In this document: piece by piece, positions 41,187 to 51,261 of the stretch
Numbering within the stretch: the first letter of the stretch is position 1
How the letters are laid out: every line of letters starts with the position of its first letter
Source: Sphingomonas sp. ATCC 31555
Lineage (GTDB): Bacteria; Pseudomonadota; Alphaproteobacteria; Sphingomonadales; Sphingomonadaceae
Assembly: GCF_000282895.1 (NCBI RefSeq)
Contig: NZ_ALBQ01000001.1
Coordinates: forward strand, 1-64,000
Reading direction: 5' to 3'
DNA length: 64,000 bases
Translations under genes and position numbers: made by a program
Notes under the pieces: model-generated
Seen by the model: the letters and a program-made list of their open reading frames with translations, nothing else
What the model was told of the DNA's origin: nothing
The model's database searches: none

Positions 41187-43656
41187 TGCGCAGCGCTGCC
41201 AGCGCGGCGAAGGCGTTGCCGGGCGCTACGACCGGCTTGGGCTTGGCAAGCGGGGTCAGTCCCTGCCAAATCCAACGCTGCGGGGCGTCGGCGTCGCCGC
41301 GCGCGGTGCGGAAGCCGAGCTGTGCCATCAGCCGGGCGATCGTCTCCGGCTTGAGGCCGATCGAGGTAGCAAGTGCCGGATCGGGCGCGAAGGGCTTGCG
41401 GCCCTGGCGCGCTTCGTGCGCGGCGCGGGCGATACGCTCGACCAGGTCGACACGCACCGCCTGCGCGCCGAAGGGGCGAAATCCATGGGCGAGATCCGCG
41501 CCTGCGGCGTCGCGCGGCAGCACGACGGCGGCATCGGGCGGCACCTGCTCCAGCCCCATCAGCGCGCGGCGACGGGCGGCGGCACGCGGCTTGAGCAGCG
41601 AAGGTGCGAACACGTCGAGCGTTCCGATCGTCATGCCGATCTTGCGCAGCCGGTGGCGCGCCGAGCCGTCGAGCGCTTCCAGCATCCCGCCCGCCGCGCG
41701 GCGGGGCAGGAGGCCGCCCTGTTCGAGCAGCGCAGTCGCGAGCGCGCGCAAGGGGGCCCCTGCCGCTTCCTCCCGGGTGATCGCGTCGAGCTTGGCAAGA
41801 ACCGGAAGATCGGCCTGCACCCGCTCGGCGAACCAGCGCTCCAGCCGCGTCTGCACGGCGGTCTTGGCTTGCGGGTCCAGCACATCGAGCGCACGATCGA
41901 GCTGCACGCGCGGCCGCACCAGGTTTGCGCCCGGCTTGAGCAGCGCGACATCGTGGCCGCGCCAGTGGATCGCGGTGCCGATCTGCGCCAGCTCGCCGTC
42001 CGGCGCGTCCGCCAACGCGGAGCCGCGGCGGCGATATTCCCCCGCGAGCCGCTTCTCGGCGGCGGCGAGCAGCATCCGCTTGTCGCCCGCCCGGGCCTCG
42101 GCGGCGACCTTGAAACGGAAGCCTTCCAGCGTGCCGAGCGGATGCTCCTCGACGCTCACTTCGCCTTCAGGGCCGATCGTCACCGGCAGCGTGGAAGCGT
42201 CCGCGCCGATCTGGCGCAGCAGCACCGTGGTGCGCTTGTCCACAAAGCGCTGGGTTAGGCTGGCATGCAGCGCGTCGGACAGCTTCTCCTCGATCGCGCG
42301 GGTCCGCTCGGCCCAGTGCGCAGGCTGCTCCAGCCAATCGGCGCGGTGGGCGATATAGGCCCAGCTTCTCGCCGCGGCGATGCGGCCGGCGAGCGTCTCG
42401 ACATCGCCGCCCATATTATCGAGCCGCTGGATCTCGTCGGCGAACCATTGATGCGGCAGATGCCCGCGCCCTTCGGAAAGGTGCCCGAAGATGCGCCCGA
42501 CGAAGCGCGCATGGGGATCGACGCCCAGCTTGCGGAAATCCGGCAGGCCGCACGCCGCCCAGAGCCGCGCCACCATGCGCGGGCTGCGCACCCGCGCGCG
42601 GACCCAGTCCTCGTCGGCCAGGCGTTTGAGCACCGCCAGGTCGGTAGCCTGGGGGGCAGCGCGCAGCACCTCGGCCTGAGGCCGGGCCTCCAGGCTGGCG
42701 ACCAGCGCATCGATACTGGAAAAGTCCGGCTCGCCCTGCCGCCAATAGAGATGCTCGAGCTTCGGCACCTGATGGCCCTCGATCGCCAGCACTTCCTCGG
42801 GCGTGAAGGCGCTCGGCCCCTCTTCGTGCAGCGCGCCGAAAGTGCCGTCCTTCTGGTGGCGCCCGGCGCGACCGGCGATCTGCGCCATCTCGGCGATGGT
42901 CAGCCGCCGCTGGCGCCGCCCGTCGAACTTGTGGAGCGAGGCGAAGGCGACATGGTGGACATCCATGTTGAGCCCCATGCCGATCGCATCGGTGGCGACG
43001 AGATAATCGACCTCGCCCGCCTGGAACATCGCCACCTGGGCGTTGCGGGTGCGCGGGGACAGCGCTCCCATCACCACGGCCGCACCGCCCCGCAGGCGGC
43101 GCAGCGCCTCGGCCACGGCATAGACTTCCTCGGCCGAGAAGGCGACGATCGCCGAGCGGCGCGGCAGGCGGGACAGCTTCTTGGCACCGGCATAGCTGAG
43201 CGTGGAGAAGCGCGGCCGGCCGACGATCTCGGCTTCCGGCACCAGCGCCTTCAGCATCGGCCGCAGACTGTCCGAGCCCAGAATCATGGTCTCCTCGCGG
43301 CCCCGCGCGCGCAGCAGCCGATCGGTGAAGACATGGCCGCGCTCCGGATCGGCGCCCAGCTGCGCTTCGTCGAGCGCAACGAACGCCGTCTCGCGTTCCA
43401 GCGGCATGCTCTCCGCCGTACAGCAGAACCAGCGGGCCTTGGGCGGCAGGATCTTCTCCTCGCCGGTGATCAGCGCGACTTCGGTGGGACCCTTCATCCG
43501 CACGACCCGGTCGTAGACCTCGCGCGCTAGCAGCCGCAGCGGGAACCCGATCATGCCGCTGGCATGGCCGCACATCCGTTCGACCGCGAGGTGGGTCTTG
43601 CCGGTATTGGTGGGCCCAAGCACTGCCGTGACGGGCGAACGGGCGAACTGGCTCAT
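41179..43656 (-). CDS. SUV3-like DExH RNA/DNA helicase
   Basis: An 825-residue superfamily-2 helicase close to mitochondrial SUV3. Core motifs are Walker A LGPTNTGKT, motif II ALDEAQLG, a motif III-like ILGSDSL, and motifs V/VI ATDAIGMGLN and QIAGRAGRHQ. The C-terminal half is the helical bundle and a long alphaproteobacterial extension. SUV3 acts with an exoribonuclease in RNA decay; the bacterial role is probably similar. I chose the ATG at 43656 (MSQFARSPVTAVLG) because the upstream frame is Pro/Arg-rich and lacks homology features. Confidence 0.88.
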   Translation of the reverse strand: MSQFARSPVTAVLGPTNTGKTHLAVERMCGHASGMIGFPLRLLAREVYDRVVRMKGPTEVALITGEEKILPPKARWFCCTAESMPLERETAFVALDEAQLGADPERGHVFTDRLLRARGREETMILGSDSLRPMLKALVPEAEIVGRPRFSTLSYAGAKKLSRLPRRSAIVAFSAEEVYAVAEALRRLRGGAAVVMGALSPRTRNAQVAMFQAGEVDYLVATDAIGMGLNMDVHHVAFASLHKFDGRRQRRLTIAEMAQIAGRAGRHQKDGTFGALHEEGPSAFTPEEVLAIEGHQVPKLEHLYWRQGEPDFSSIDALVASLEARPQAEVLRAAPQATDLAVLKRLADEDWVRARVRSPRMVARLWAACGLPDFRKLGVDPHARFVGRIFGHLSEGRGHLPHQWFADEIQRLDNMGGDVETLAGRIAAARSWAYIAHRADWLEQPAHWAERTRAIEEKLSDALHASLTQRFVDKRTTVLLRQIGADASTLPVTIGPEGEVSVEEHPLGTLEGFRFKVAAEARAGDKRMLLAAAEKRLAGEYRRRGSALADAPDGELAQIGTAIHWRGHDVALLKPGANLVRPRVQLDRALDVLDPQAKTAVQTRLERWFAERVQADLPVLAKLDAITREEAAGAPLRALATALLEQGGLLPRRAAGGMLEALDGSARHRLRKIGMTIGTLDVFAPSLLKPRAAARRRALMGLEQVPPDAAVVLPRDAAGADLAHGFRPFGAQAVRVDLVERIARAAHEARQGRKPFAPDPALATSIGLKPETIARLMAQLGFRTARGDADAPQRWIWQGLTPLAKPKPVVAPGNAFAALAALRNG

Positions 43657-43857
43657 GTTGCCGTCCAAGATCGTCGCGCACGTCGCGTAAGGCAACTCCC
43701 CCGCGCCGGCTTTTCCGCGCTCCCGCGCCGGTTTCGGCCGAATCGGCCGTTTCGGCGCAGCTTCCGCACGGACTGGCGCGAACAACTGCCGAAGCTGGCG
43801 AACTTAATTTGACTTTAAGGCCCCAAACCCAGAGTCCTTCGATGGACGCGTCGCTTC

Positions 43858-45372
43858 ATGCCGCGCGCAATCGGGCATCAAAGGCAGCATCGCTTGTTCT
43901 TTCGCGACGATCATGGCTCGGGCCTTGCCGGTGGCGGCGGCGGTCTGGCGCGCGCGATCCCTGCCGTGGTGCCTGCGAAGCTGGGCCATCGCCTCGCCGG
44001 GCTCGATCTCGTTCCCGATCTTGGCGCCGACATCGGATCGCCCACCTGGTTCCGCGGCGCCGCGACCTGTGCTGCGCTATGCGCTGCCACCTGGATGCTG
44101 GCGCCCAGCGTCGACCAGCCGATCCTGGGCATCGCCCCCGCCCCGCTTTCCGGCAAGGCCGAACAGGCGCAGCAGGCGCAGGCGATCGCGCCGCTCGCCA
44201 GCGGGTCGCGCACCGGCATTCATGCCGCGCCCACGCGCCTTGTCCAACCGCTAGGCGACACGCCCGAACGGCCGATCATCGAGCACGAAGCGAAGCTGGG
44301 AAGCGGCACGATGCTGCGCAGTGTGCTGCAACGGTCCGGCGTGGGCGAAGCCGATGCCGGGATTGCCGCGCGCCTGGTCGCCGATGCGATGCCGCTGGGC
44401 AGCATCCAGCGCAACACCCTGCTGGAGATGACGCTCGGCCGGCGGCCGGACAAGTCGCAGCCACGCCCGCTGGAGCGGCTCGCCTTCCGTGCTGCATTCG
44501 ATCGGCGGATCGAGATCACCCGCACCGGCGCGGCACTCGCCATCAAATCGATTCCGATCGCGATCGATAGGACACCGCTGCGTGTCCAGGGGCTGATCGG
44601 ATCCAGCCTCTATCGCTCCGCCCGCGCCGCCGGTGCCCCCGCGAAGGCGGTTGAGGCGTTCCTGCGCACCGTTTCCAGCCGGGTCCCCGTGTCGCGACTG
44701 GGCGCTTCGTGCAAGTTCGACCTGATCCTGGGTCAGGCGCGCGCCGCAACGGGCGAAGTGCAATATGGCCAGCTGATGTATGCCGGCGTCACCGGCTGCG
44801 CCAACGGCATCAAGCTGGCCCCTTGGGAAAGCGGCGGCAAGACCGAATGGTTCGATGCCGGTGGCACGGGCGGCAAAACCGGCATGATGACGATGCCGGT
44901 CAATGGCCGCTTCTCCTCCGCCTTCGGCATGCGGACGCATCCGATCCTCGGCTTCAACCGGATGCACAAGGGGATCGACATCGCCGCGCCTTACGGGTCC
45001 CCCGTCTATGCGGCGGTCGATGGCGTGGTGCGTGTGGCTGGCCGCTCCGCCGGCTATGGCAACCTTGTCCGCATCGATCATGGCAGCGGATTCGGCACAG
45101 GCTATGCGCATCTGAGCAAGATCCTGGTCCGTCCGGGACAATCGGTGCGCAAGGGCCAGCAGATCGCCCGCAGCGGCAATTCGGGCTTGTCGACCGGCCC
45201 GCATCTCCATTTCGAAACGACCCGCAACGGCGCCGCCGTTAATCCGCGCGGCGTGTCGTTCGTCTCGGTACGGCGCCTGACCGGCGGCGCGCTGGGGGCG
45301 TTCCAGGCGCGGCTGCGCAGCCTCATGGCGGTGCCGGTGGGGCATGGCGCCCAGCCCGAGGACGCCGAATAG
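43858..45372 (+). CDS. M23-family peptidoglycan metallopeptidase
   Basis: A 504-residue LytM-type protein. A single hydrophobic segment (ATCAALCAATWMLAPS, about residue 70) anchors it in the inner membrane, with the rest in the periplasm. An OapA-like / LysM-adjacent middle (SGTMLRSVLQRSGVGEADA, TLGRRPDKS) is followed by the lysostaphin-like domain with zinc ligands in HKGIDIAAPYG and HLHFE. It probably cuts cross-links or activates amidases. The true start is uncertain; a TTG at 43894 (LFFRDDHG) would match relatives better than the ATG used. Confidence 0.87.
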   Translation: MPRAIGHQRQHRLFFRDDHGSGLAGGGGGLARAIPAVVPAKLGHRLAGLDLVPDLGADIGSPTWFRGAATCAALCAATWMLAPSVDQPILGIAPAPLSGKAEQAQQAQAIAPLASGSRTGIHAAPTRLVQPLGDTPERPIIEHEAKLGSGTMLRSVLQRSGVGEADAGIAARLVADAMPLGSIQRNTLLEMTLGRRPDKSQPRPLERLAFRAAFDRRIEITRTGAALAIKSIPIAIDRTPLRVQGLIGSSLYRSARAAGAPAKAVEAFLRTVSSRVPVSRLGASCKFDLILGQARAATGEVQYGQLMYAGVTGCANGIKLAPWESGGKTEWFDAGGTGGKTGMMTMPVNGRFSSAFGMRTHPILGFNRMHKGIDIAAPYGSPVYAAVDGVVRVAGRSAGYGNLVRIDHGSGFGTGYAHLSKILVRPGQSVRKGQQIARSGNSGLSTGPHLHFETTRNGAAVNPRGVSFVSVRRLTGGALGAFQARLRSLMAVPVGHGAQPEDAE

Positions 45373-45393
45373 CCTTTCCCTAAGGAACGCCGG

Positions 45394-47055
45394 TCAGCGT
45401 CCTTGGGCGCGCCAGCGGCGGATCGTGCGCTCCAGCATCGCCTCCTCTCCACCCGCCTCGCGCCAGAGGGTAGAGAAGTGCGGATCGTCGGAGGCTGGGC
45501 GCTTGCTAGGCTCCAGCTCGTCGAACACCAGCCGCACCGGCGTGGCCACGCCTTCGCCGACCGCGATACATTCGCGGTTCCGCAGCGCCGGCACCGCGTC
45601 GAGAAAGCCACGGGTTCCTTCCGGCATGGCGGCGCGTACGAACGCCTGGTCGCGCTCGTTGTTGAGCCGCATCGTCAGAATCGTGCCGCACTGCGAAAGC
45701 ACGCCTTCGGCCAAGTCCGAGGGCCGCTGAGTGATCAGACCCAGCGAGACGCCGTACTTCCGGCCTTCCTTCGCAATGCGACTGAGGATGCGCCCGACGG
45801 AGGAGCCCAAGGCGGCGCCTTCGCTGGGCACATAGCGGTGCGCTTCCTCGCACACGAGCAGCACCGGTCGCCGCGCCTCTCCGCGCGACCAGATCGCGAA
45901 ATCGAAGACGAGGCGGCTGAGCACGGCGACCACGACAGCGGTGATCTCGCTCGGCACGCCGGAAACATCGATGATCGAGATCGGCTTGCCGCCGCCCGGC
46001 AGACGGAAGATGCGCGCGAGGAAGCCGGCCATCGTATCCGCCACCAACATGCCGGAGAACATGAAGGCGTAGCGCGGGTCGCCCTTCACCTCGTCAATCT
46101 TGGCGCGCAGGCGAAGATAAGGCGCGGTATCGGTCGCCTTGTCGATGCGGCCCATTTCCTGCGTAAGCGCGTTGGTCAGGTCCGAGAGCAGATAGGGTAC
46201 CGGCGCGTCGACCGTGAGCTTGCCGATCTCCTGCCCGAGCCGGTTCCTGGCCCGCGCGGCGAGCAGGCATTTGGCGAGGATATCGGCATCCACCTGCCGT
46301 TCCGGCCCCGCGGCGGTGAGGAACACCTCGCAATGTTCCTCGAAGTTCATCAGCCAATAGGGCAGTTGCAGGTTCGACACGTCGAACAACGCGCCCTGTT
46401 CGGCGAAGGCGCTGCCATATTCGCCGTGCGGATCGATCATGACGATATGGCCTTGCGGCGCCAGCGCGCAGATTCGGTGGAGCAGCAGCGCCGCCGCCGT
46501 AGACTTGCCGGTGCCGGTGGAGCCGAGCAGGGCGAAATGCCGACCGAGCAGCGCATCCACCGCAAGGGCGGCGCGGATGTCCCGGGTCGGGTAGACCGTG
46601 CCTACGTCGATATGGACGCTGGACTCCGCCGCATACACGTCGCGCAAATCGGCGGCCGGCATGGCGAACACCGCCGCACCCGGCAGCGGATAGCGTGTCA
46701 CGCCCCGATGGAAGCGATGGAGCCTGCCGGTCAGCCGTTCCTCGTCGCCCTCTCCCAGCAGATCGATCTGCGCGGCGATACGGCCCGCCTCGTCAAGCCG
46801 GGCGGTGCGGAGGCTCGCCACTAACCAGCGCGTGCCGACGCGGATCTTCACGGGCGTTCCCACCTGCCCGGCCTGCGCCAGCAGCGTATCGGCATGGGCC
46901 GCGAGCGCGTCGAGCGCGGCCGGATCGAGCAGCACTTCGCTGGACGCGCCGCCGATTTGCAGCACCGCCCCGATCGGGACAAGCGCAGCCGCAGAAGGCG
47001 GAATCGCGTTGGCTGCATCCGGTTCGAACACTAGCCTGCTGGACACGCCTTCCAT
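45394..47055 (-). CDS. HerA-like ATPase (DUF87 domain)
   Basis: A 553-residue ATPase of the HerA/FtsK superfamily. A small N-terminal barrel (to about 120) precedes the motor: Walker A GSTGTGKST, Walker B VLLVCEEAHRYVP, and the sensor/arginine-finger region GLITQRPSDLAEGVLSQC. HerA translocases work with NurA nuclease in archaea and with varied partners in bacteria, including defence systems; no nuclease or partner gene is adjacent here. The ATG at 47055 follows GGGGGAAGG. It converges with the M23 gene. Confidence 0.83.
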   Translation of the reverse strand: MEGVSSRLVFEPDAANAIPPSAAALVPIGAVLQIGGASSEVLLDPAALDALAAHADTLLAQAGQVGTPVKIRVGTRWLVASLRTARLDEAGRIAAQIDLLGEGDEERLTGRLHRFHRGVTRYPLPGAAVFAMPAADLRDVYAAESSVHIDVGTVYPTRDIRAALAVDALLGRHFALLGSTGTGKSTAAALLLHRICALAPQGHIVMIDPHGEYGSAFAEQGALFDVSNLQLPYWLMNFEEHCEVFLTAAGPERQVDADILAKCLLAARARNRLGQEIGKLTVDAPVPYLLSDLTNALTQEMGRIDKATDTAPYLRLRAKIDEVKGDPRYAFMFSGMLVADTMAGFLARIFRLPGGGKPISIIDVSGVPSEITAVVVAVLSRLVFDFAIWSRGEARRPVLLVCEEAHRYVPSEGAALGSSVGRILSRIAKEGRKYGVSLGLITQRPSDLAEGVLSQCGTILTMRLNNERDQAFVRAAMPEGTRGFLDAVPALRNRECIAVGEGVATPVRLVFDELEPSKRPASDDPHFSTLWREAGGEEAMLERTIRRWRAQGR

Positions 47056-47121
47056 CGTCCTTCCCCCAAAAAGGAAACACTGCATGGACCGGCCGAAGTA
47101 AAGATTGCGTGTGGCAGGCGC

Positions 47122-47886
47122 TCAGAATCGCCGCCAGAGCGCGCCCGCGCCCCAGCCGAACAGGAACGATACACCGACGGCGACCAGGCCATAGACAATC
47201 GAATGCTGGTCGGCGCTGGTCGCGACGAACCGCTCGAAGCCCGATTTGCGGATCTCGATCGGGCGGACCGCCGCGGCGAGCACGCGGCCGTCGCGGATCA
47301 GGAAGGTCTCTGCGGTGAAGCGGCCCACCGGCACCCGTGCCGGGATGGTCAGCCGGGCGCGATACAGGACGCCGTCGGTAATCTCCACGGCGCGCGGTGC
47401 TTCGTAGAACAGCCGGCTGCGCTGCTTGAGATCGACGAAGCCGCGATCGAACCGTGCCTGCACGTCCGGCGAAGCGGCGGAGGCGGGCGACAGCTGCAGG
47501 CTTTCCAACCCCAGTTCGTAGATCGCGCGGGTGCGCTCGTCGACCAGCTCGTTGATCGGACGCGACGAGGCCATGGCGTAGAAGCTGGGTGCCGAGCGAT
47601 AGCGCATCTGATCGGCGTTCACCCAGATGCCCGCTACCTTGCTCTTTTCGCGGACCACCACCGATTCGGTCGGCCCTTTCACCACCACCACCACATCGGC
47701 CGGCTTCTGGCCCTGCGCCGTGGCATGGCCGCCGGGATAGAGGATTGCGCCGAACAGCAGCAGCTCCGCGCCGGTAAAGCTGTACGCGATCTCGATGTCG
47801 CGCTGCGAAACGTCCGGCACCAGTTCCGGCTTGGCCTGCCCCATCACCAACGGGGCAAGCAGCGCCAGAAACCCTGCGCGTCTCAC
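47122..47886 (-). CDS. TIGR02186-family membrane-anchored protein
   Basis: A 254-residue protein with an N-terminal signal or anchor (AGFLALLAPLVMG), a periplasmic domain (VSQRDIEIAYSFTGAELLLFGAILYP, VVVVKGPTESVVVREKSKV) and a C-terminal TM helix (IVYGLVAVGVSFLFGWGAG). This matches the TIGR02186 family, which accompanies TSUP permeases in alphaproteobacteria. The GTG start at 47886 overlaps the TSUP stop as GTGA, so the two proteins are probably made together and act together. Confidence 0.83.
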   Translation of the reverse strand: MRRAGFLALLAPLVMGQAKPELVPDVSQRDIEIAYSFTGAELLLFGAILYPGGHATAQGQKPADVVVVVKGPTESVVVREKSKVAGIWVNADQMRYRSAPSFYAMASSRPINELVDERTRAIYELGLESLQLSPASAASPDVQARFDRGFVDLKQRSRLFYEAPRAVEITDGVLYRARLTIPARVPVGRFTAETFLIRDGRVLAAAVRPIEIRKSGFERFVATSADQHSIVYGLVAVGVSFLFGWGAGALWRRF

Positions 47887-48797
47887 GCCGCGGTCACCGA
47901 ATAGATTTCGTCGGGCCGCCAGGCGAGGCCTAGCAGCATCCGCGCTGCCACGCCCAGCACGATCACGGCGAGCAACAGCCGCAGATATTCGGGCTTTGCC
48001 TTGGCGGCGAAGCGGGCACCGAGCTGCGCGCCGATAACCGATCCCAGCAGCAGCAGGATCGCAAGCACGATATCCACCGCCTTGGTGGTAGTGGCATGCA
48101 CCATCGTTGCGACCGCCGTGGTGAACAGCGTCTGGAACAGCGAGGTGCCGACCACCGTCTGCGTGCCCATGCCCAGGATGTAGAGCATCGCCGGCACCAG
48201 GATGAAGCCGCCGCCCACACCGAGCAACATGGTGAGAATGCCGGTAAAGAAGCCGAGCAGCAGCGGCGCCAGCGGCGAGATGTAGAGACCGGAGGCGTAG
48301 AAGCGCCAGCGGAACGGCAACGCCGCCACCATCGGATGATGCCGCCGCTTGCGTGCCTTGGCCACGGCCTTGCCCCGCGAGACGCGGATCACGCCGACCG
48401 ACTCGCGGAACATCAGCCCGCCGATCGATCCGAGCAGCACGACATAGAGCACGCCGATCACCACATCGATCTGCCCGCTCGCCTGAAGCACCGTGAACAG
48501 CCACGCACCCATGATGCTGCCGAGGATGCCCCCGGCAACCAGCACTGCGCCCATCTGCAGGTCCACTCCCTTGCGGCGGAGATGGGCGAAGACCCCCGAA
48601 ACGCTGGCGCCCGTCACCTGGCTGGCGGCAGAGGCGGCGGCGACAGTCGGCGGAATGCCGTAAAAGATCAGCAGCGGCGTGGTGAGGAAGCCCCCGCCGA
48701 CCCCGAACATGCCCGACAACAGGCCGACGCCGAGCCCAAGGGCGACGATGAACAGCGCGTTGACCGACAGGTTGGCGATCGGGAGATAGAGATCCAT
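47883..48797 (-). CDS. TauE/SafE-family (TSUP) permease, probable sulfite or organosulfonate exporter
   Basis: A 304-residue membrane protein with about eight helices and the duplicated TSUP half (SGMFGVGGGFLTTPLLI in the first, TMLLGVGGGFILVPAML in the second). TSUP proteins export sulfite or related sulfur anions. It is coupled to a TIGR02186 protein downstream. No sulfur-metabolism genes are nearby, so the substrate is unknown. Confidence 0.88.
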   Translation of the reverse strand: MDLYLPIANLSVNALFIVALGLGVGLLSGMFGVGGGFLTTPLLIFYGIPPTVAAASAASQVTGASVSGVFAHLRRKGVDLQMGAVLVAGGILGSIMGAWLFTVLQASGQIDVVIGVLYVVLLGSIGGLMFRESVGVIRVSRGKAVAKARKRRHHPMVAALPFRWRFYASGLYISPLAPLLLGFFTGILTMLLGVGGGFILVPAMLYILGMGTQTVVGTSLFQTLFTTAVATMVHATTTKAVDIVLAILLLLGSVIGAQLGARFAAKAKPEYLRLLLAVIVLGVAARMLLGLAWRPDEIYSVTAA

Positions 48798-48868
48798 GCG
48801 TGCCTAGCTCTACTCGCTTTGCACATGGCTGCGAAAGGGCGAAGCCACGTCCGTCGGCGCTTTCGCGA

Positions 48869-49882
48869 TCAGAAATCGCTGCCGATCGACAATGCCAGCC
48901 CCGATCCAGGCCGGATGTTACCTGCGATCCGCTGTCGCCAATCGAGCGCGATCCGTGCCCGACTGCCGCCCAGCGGCACGCTCAGCAGCAACGACGGCCC
49001 CACATCGAGGCGCTGCGCATCCCGCTGGGCCGCGCCCCATCCTCCCATGCCGATCGAAACTTGCGTGCCCTGCGCGTCCGACAGGCGTCGGGTCAGGCGC
49101 GCCGCGCCATCGGCATAGCCGTCCGCCCGCTCGCGGAGCACCGCGCCCGCCTGACCATAGGCTTCGACGCGCAATCGCCCGAAGGCGCGATCGATCCCCA
49201 GGATCACGCCGACGCCGCTGCCGCCCGGCGCGCCGTCCAGGCCGATGCGTCGTTCGACCAGCACGCGCACCGGCGATGCGGTCCGCCATTCCAACCCCAG
49301 CGCCGCCTCGATCCCGGATCCCGCAAGCGGCCCTGCCAAGCGCGCGGTCACCGCCAGGCGCGGCGTGCTGTGGAAGCTTCGCGCAATCCGCAGTCCATAT
49401 TGGCTCCCGCCGATCTGGCCGCCGCCGGGCGCGGCGCCGATGCCCCTGCCCGGCCGTGCGACGAGCCATAGGCTCGCCTGCCACAAGTCCCCGATCCCGG
49501 CCGGTTCGGACCGGAGGGCAGCGGGTTCCGCTTGCGGCAGGGGATCCACCAGCCGACCGGCCGCCAACGGTCCCTCCTTCCAGGATATCGGAAGGATTGG
49601 AATGGCCTCCGCGAGCGGCGGCGCCTTCATCTCCGCTCGCAGCGATGGGGCTCGCAAAGCAACGGGTTGCGCTACGCGTCGTACCGGGCCGCGTGGCGCC
49701 ACGGGCTGCGGCACCGCAGCGGCGACGGGTTCGGCGCGCGGCCGCCGCTGCACCGGCACCTGCTCGACCGCAGAGGCGAGGTCCGCAGCTCCCGGCAGCA
49801 GCATCGCCACGCGCAGCCCGATCCAGCCGACAAGCACGCCCGCGACGAAGCGCAGCGGCCGCCCCCTACCCGCGCGATTCAT
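48869..49882 (-). CDS. Outer-membrane-type protein partnering an NfrB-like glycosyltransferase
   Basis: A 337-residue protein: an N-terminal hydrophobic segment (RFVAGVLVGWIGLRVAMLL), a Pro/Ala/Arg-rich linker (about 40-110), and a C-terminal half with alternating beta strands ending in a terminal Phe (GSGLALSIGSDF), as in outer-membrane beta-barrels. The start overlaps the glycosyltransferase stop (ATGA). By position it resembles the barrel end of NfrA/BcsC-like secretion proteins, but it is far shorter and has no TPR repeats. I infer a role in exporting a glycan. Confidence 0.6.
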   Translation of the reverse strand: MNRAGRGRPLRFVAGVLVGWIGLRVAMLLPGAADLASAVEQVPVQRRPRAEPVAAAVPQPVAPRGPVRRVAQPVALRAPSLRAEMKAPPLAEAIPILPISWKEGPLAAGRLVDPLPQAEPAALRSEPAGIGDLWQASLWLVARPGRGIGAAPGGGQIGGSQYGLRIARSFHSTPRLAVTARLAGPLAGSGIEAALGLEWRTASPVRVLVERRIGLDGAPGGSGVGVILGIDRAFGRLRVEAYGQAGAVLRERADGYADGAARLTRRLSDAQGTQVSIGMGGWGAAQRDAQRLDVGPSLLLSVPLGGSRARIALDWRQRIAGNIRPGSGLALSIGSDF

Positions 49883-51261
49883 GCCGCCGTCCGTCGGGAC
49901 TCCAGCGCGTCTCCGGGGAAATGGTGCGCCGTCTTGTCCCAGCGCAGCGGCCCTCCCCGCAACAGGCCGATATAGATCCAAAGGGCGCGGCGCGCGGCGA
50001 GCAGCGCAATCGCATTGGCGGCCAGCATCCGCGGGATCGACCATGCCGCCTCGCGCCAGCCATGGCTACATCCCACCAGCAGTACCCGCATCAGCAGCCG
50101 CCAGACGAGCAGGCCGGCGTTGAACGTCAGCAATTGCATGGCCCAGCCTTCGAGGCCGTGCGGCGCGGTACCGGCGACCAGGTGCAGCGCGCCCGAAACG
50201 CCCCACAGGATCAATGCGCAATAGGCCAGCGCCAGTACCGGCATCGCCAGCGTCACGCGTCGATCGCGCATCCGCATCCAGTGGTCGCCCAGATCACGCC
50301 ATCGCCCCCAGCCGGTGCGGTCCCAACCCGCCAGAGCTATCCCGGCCATCCAGCGCGCCTTTTGCCGAACCGCGGCCGACAGCGTTGCCGGGAAGAAGGC
50401 GCGTACCGCGACGAGCGAGCCGCTCTCCGTATCGAACGCTCGCACGAACGCGCAACGCGCACCCAGCGCCCGCAGCGTGAGCCCCAGCTCATAGTCTTCG
50501 GTGAGGCTGGCGGCATCGAACGGCGCACCGCGCCGGTCGGCGATCCGCTGCAGCAGGTCGCGCCGGATCGCACAGCCCACTCCGGCCAGCGGCATGCCCG
50601 CACCCAAGCGCTGGCGCACCGGCAGCGTCGCGCCATGCGCCTGTGCGAACTCGTCGAGATAATGGCCGGAGACCAGCCGCGATCCGGGCGCGACGAGCGG
50701 CACCACCGGCAGCTGCACCGCGCCATGCGTCGCGATCCATGCGGCGAACACGCGCAGTTCGGCCGGATGCACGACATCCTCGGCATCGTGCAGCACGATC
50801 GCATCGACCCGTGCGCCCGCCGCCGCCTCGTCGCGCAGCAGGGCGCGCCAAAGCGTGTTCAGGCAATCGGCCTTGGTGGTGGGGCCGGGATGGGTGCCTA
50901 TCACCAGGCGCACCCGGACGTCCTCTCCCGCTACACGCGCCACCGCCGCGATGGTGGCAGCGTCATTAGGATAGGTGCCGACATAGAGGTGATACGCGCT
51001 CCCCGGCCAACGGGCGAGCGTCGCGCGCAGCATCGGCTCGATCACCGCCGATTCGTCCCAGGCGGGCACGAAAATGGCGAACCGCTTCCCCCGTGCCCCC
51101 TCCGCGATATCGGCGACAGGCTTGCCACGCCCGCTGAAGAACAAGGTGGTGGTGATATAGATTAGGTCGACCAACAGGTCATCGATACCCCCGATCGCCA
51201 TGAAAACCGCTGCGAATAGCGTCACTTCATGCGCGATTGCATCGACGGCAGCCATCATCAT
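49879..51261 (-). CDS. Family 2 glycosyltransferase, NfrB-like
   Basis: A 460-residue membrane glycosyltransferase: an N-terminal TM region, a GT-2 domain (AIFVPAWDESAVIEPML, THPGPTTKADCLN, DAEDVVHP with its Asp-x-Asp-like site, TEDYELGL, and QKARWM as the Q/RxxRW-like motif), then several C-terminal TM helices. This is the pattern of NfrB and cellulose-synthase-like processive enzymes, but without a c-di-GMP MshEN or PilZ domain. It and the coupled beta-rich gene likely make and export an exopolysaccharide. GAGGGGGAAC precedes the ATG. Confidence 0.75.
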   Translation of the reverse strand: MMMAAVDAIAHEVTLFAAVFMAIGGIDDLLVDLIYITTTLFFSGRGKPVADIAEGARGKRFAIFVPAWDESAVIEPMLRATLARWPGSAYHLYVGTYPNDAATIAAVARVAGEDVRVRLVIGTHPGPTTKADCLNTLWRALLRDEAAAGARVDAIVLHDAEDVVHPAELRVFAAWIATHGAVQLPVVPLVAPGSRLVSGHYLDEFAQAHGATLPVRQRLGAGMPLAGVGCAIRRDLLQRIADRRGAPFDAASLTEDYELGLTLRALGARCAFVRAFDTESGSLVAVRAFFPATLSAAVRQKARWMAGIALAGWDRTGWGRWRDLGDHWMRMRDRRVTLAMPVLALAYCALILWGVSGALHLVAGTAPHGLEGWAMQLLTFNAGLLVWRLLMRVLLVGCSHGWREAAWSIPRMLAANAIALLAARRALWIYIGLLRGGPLRWDKTAHHFPGDALESRRTAA

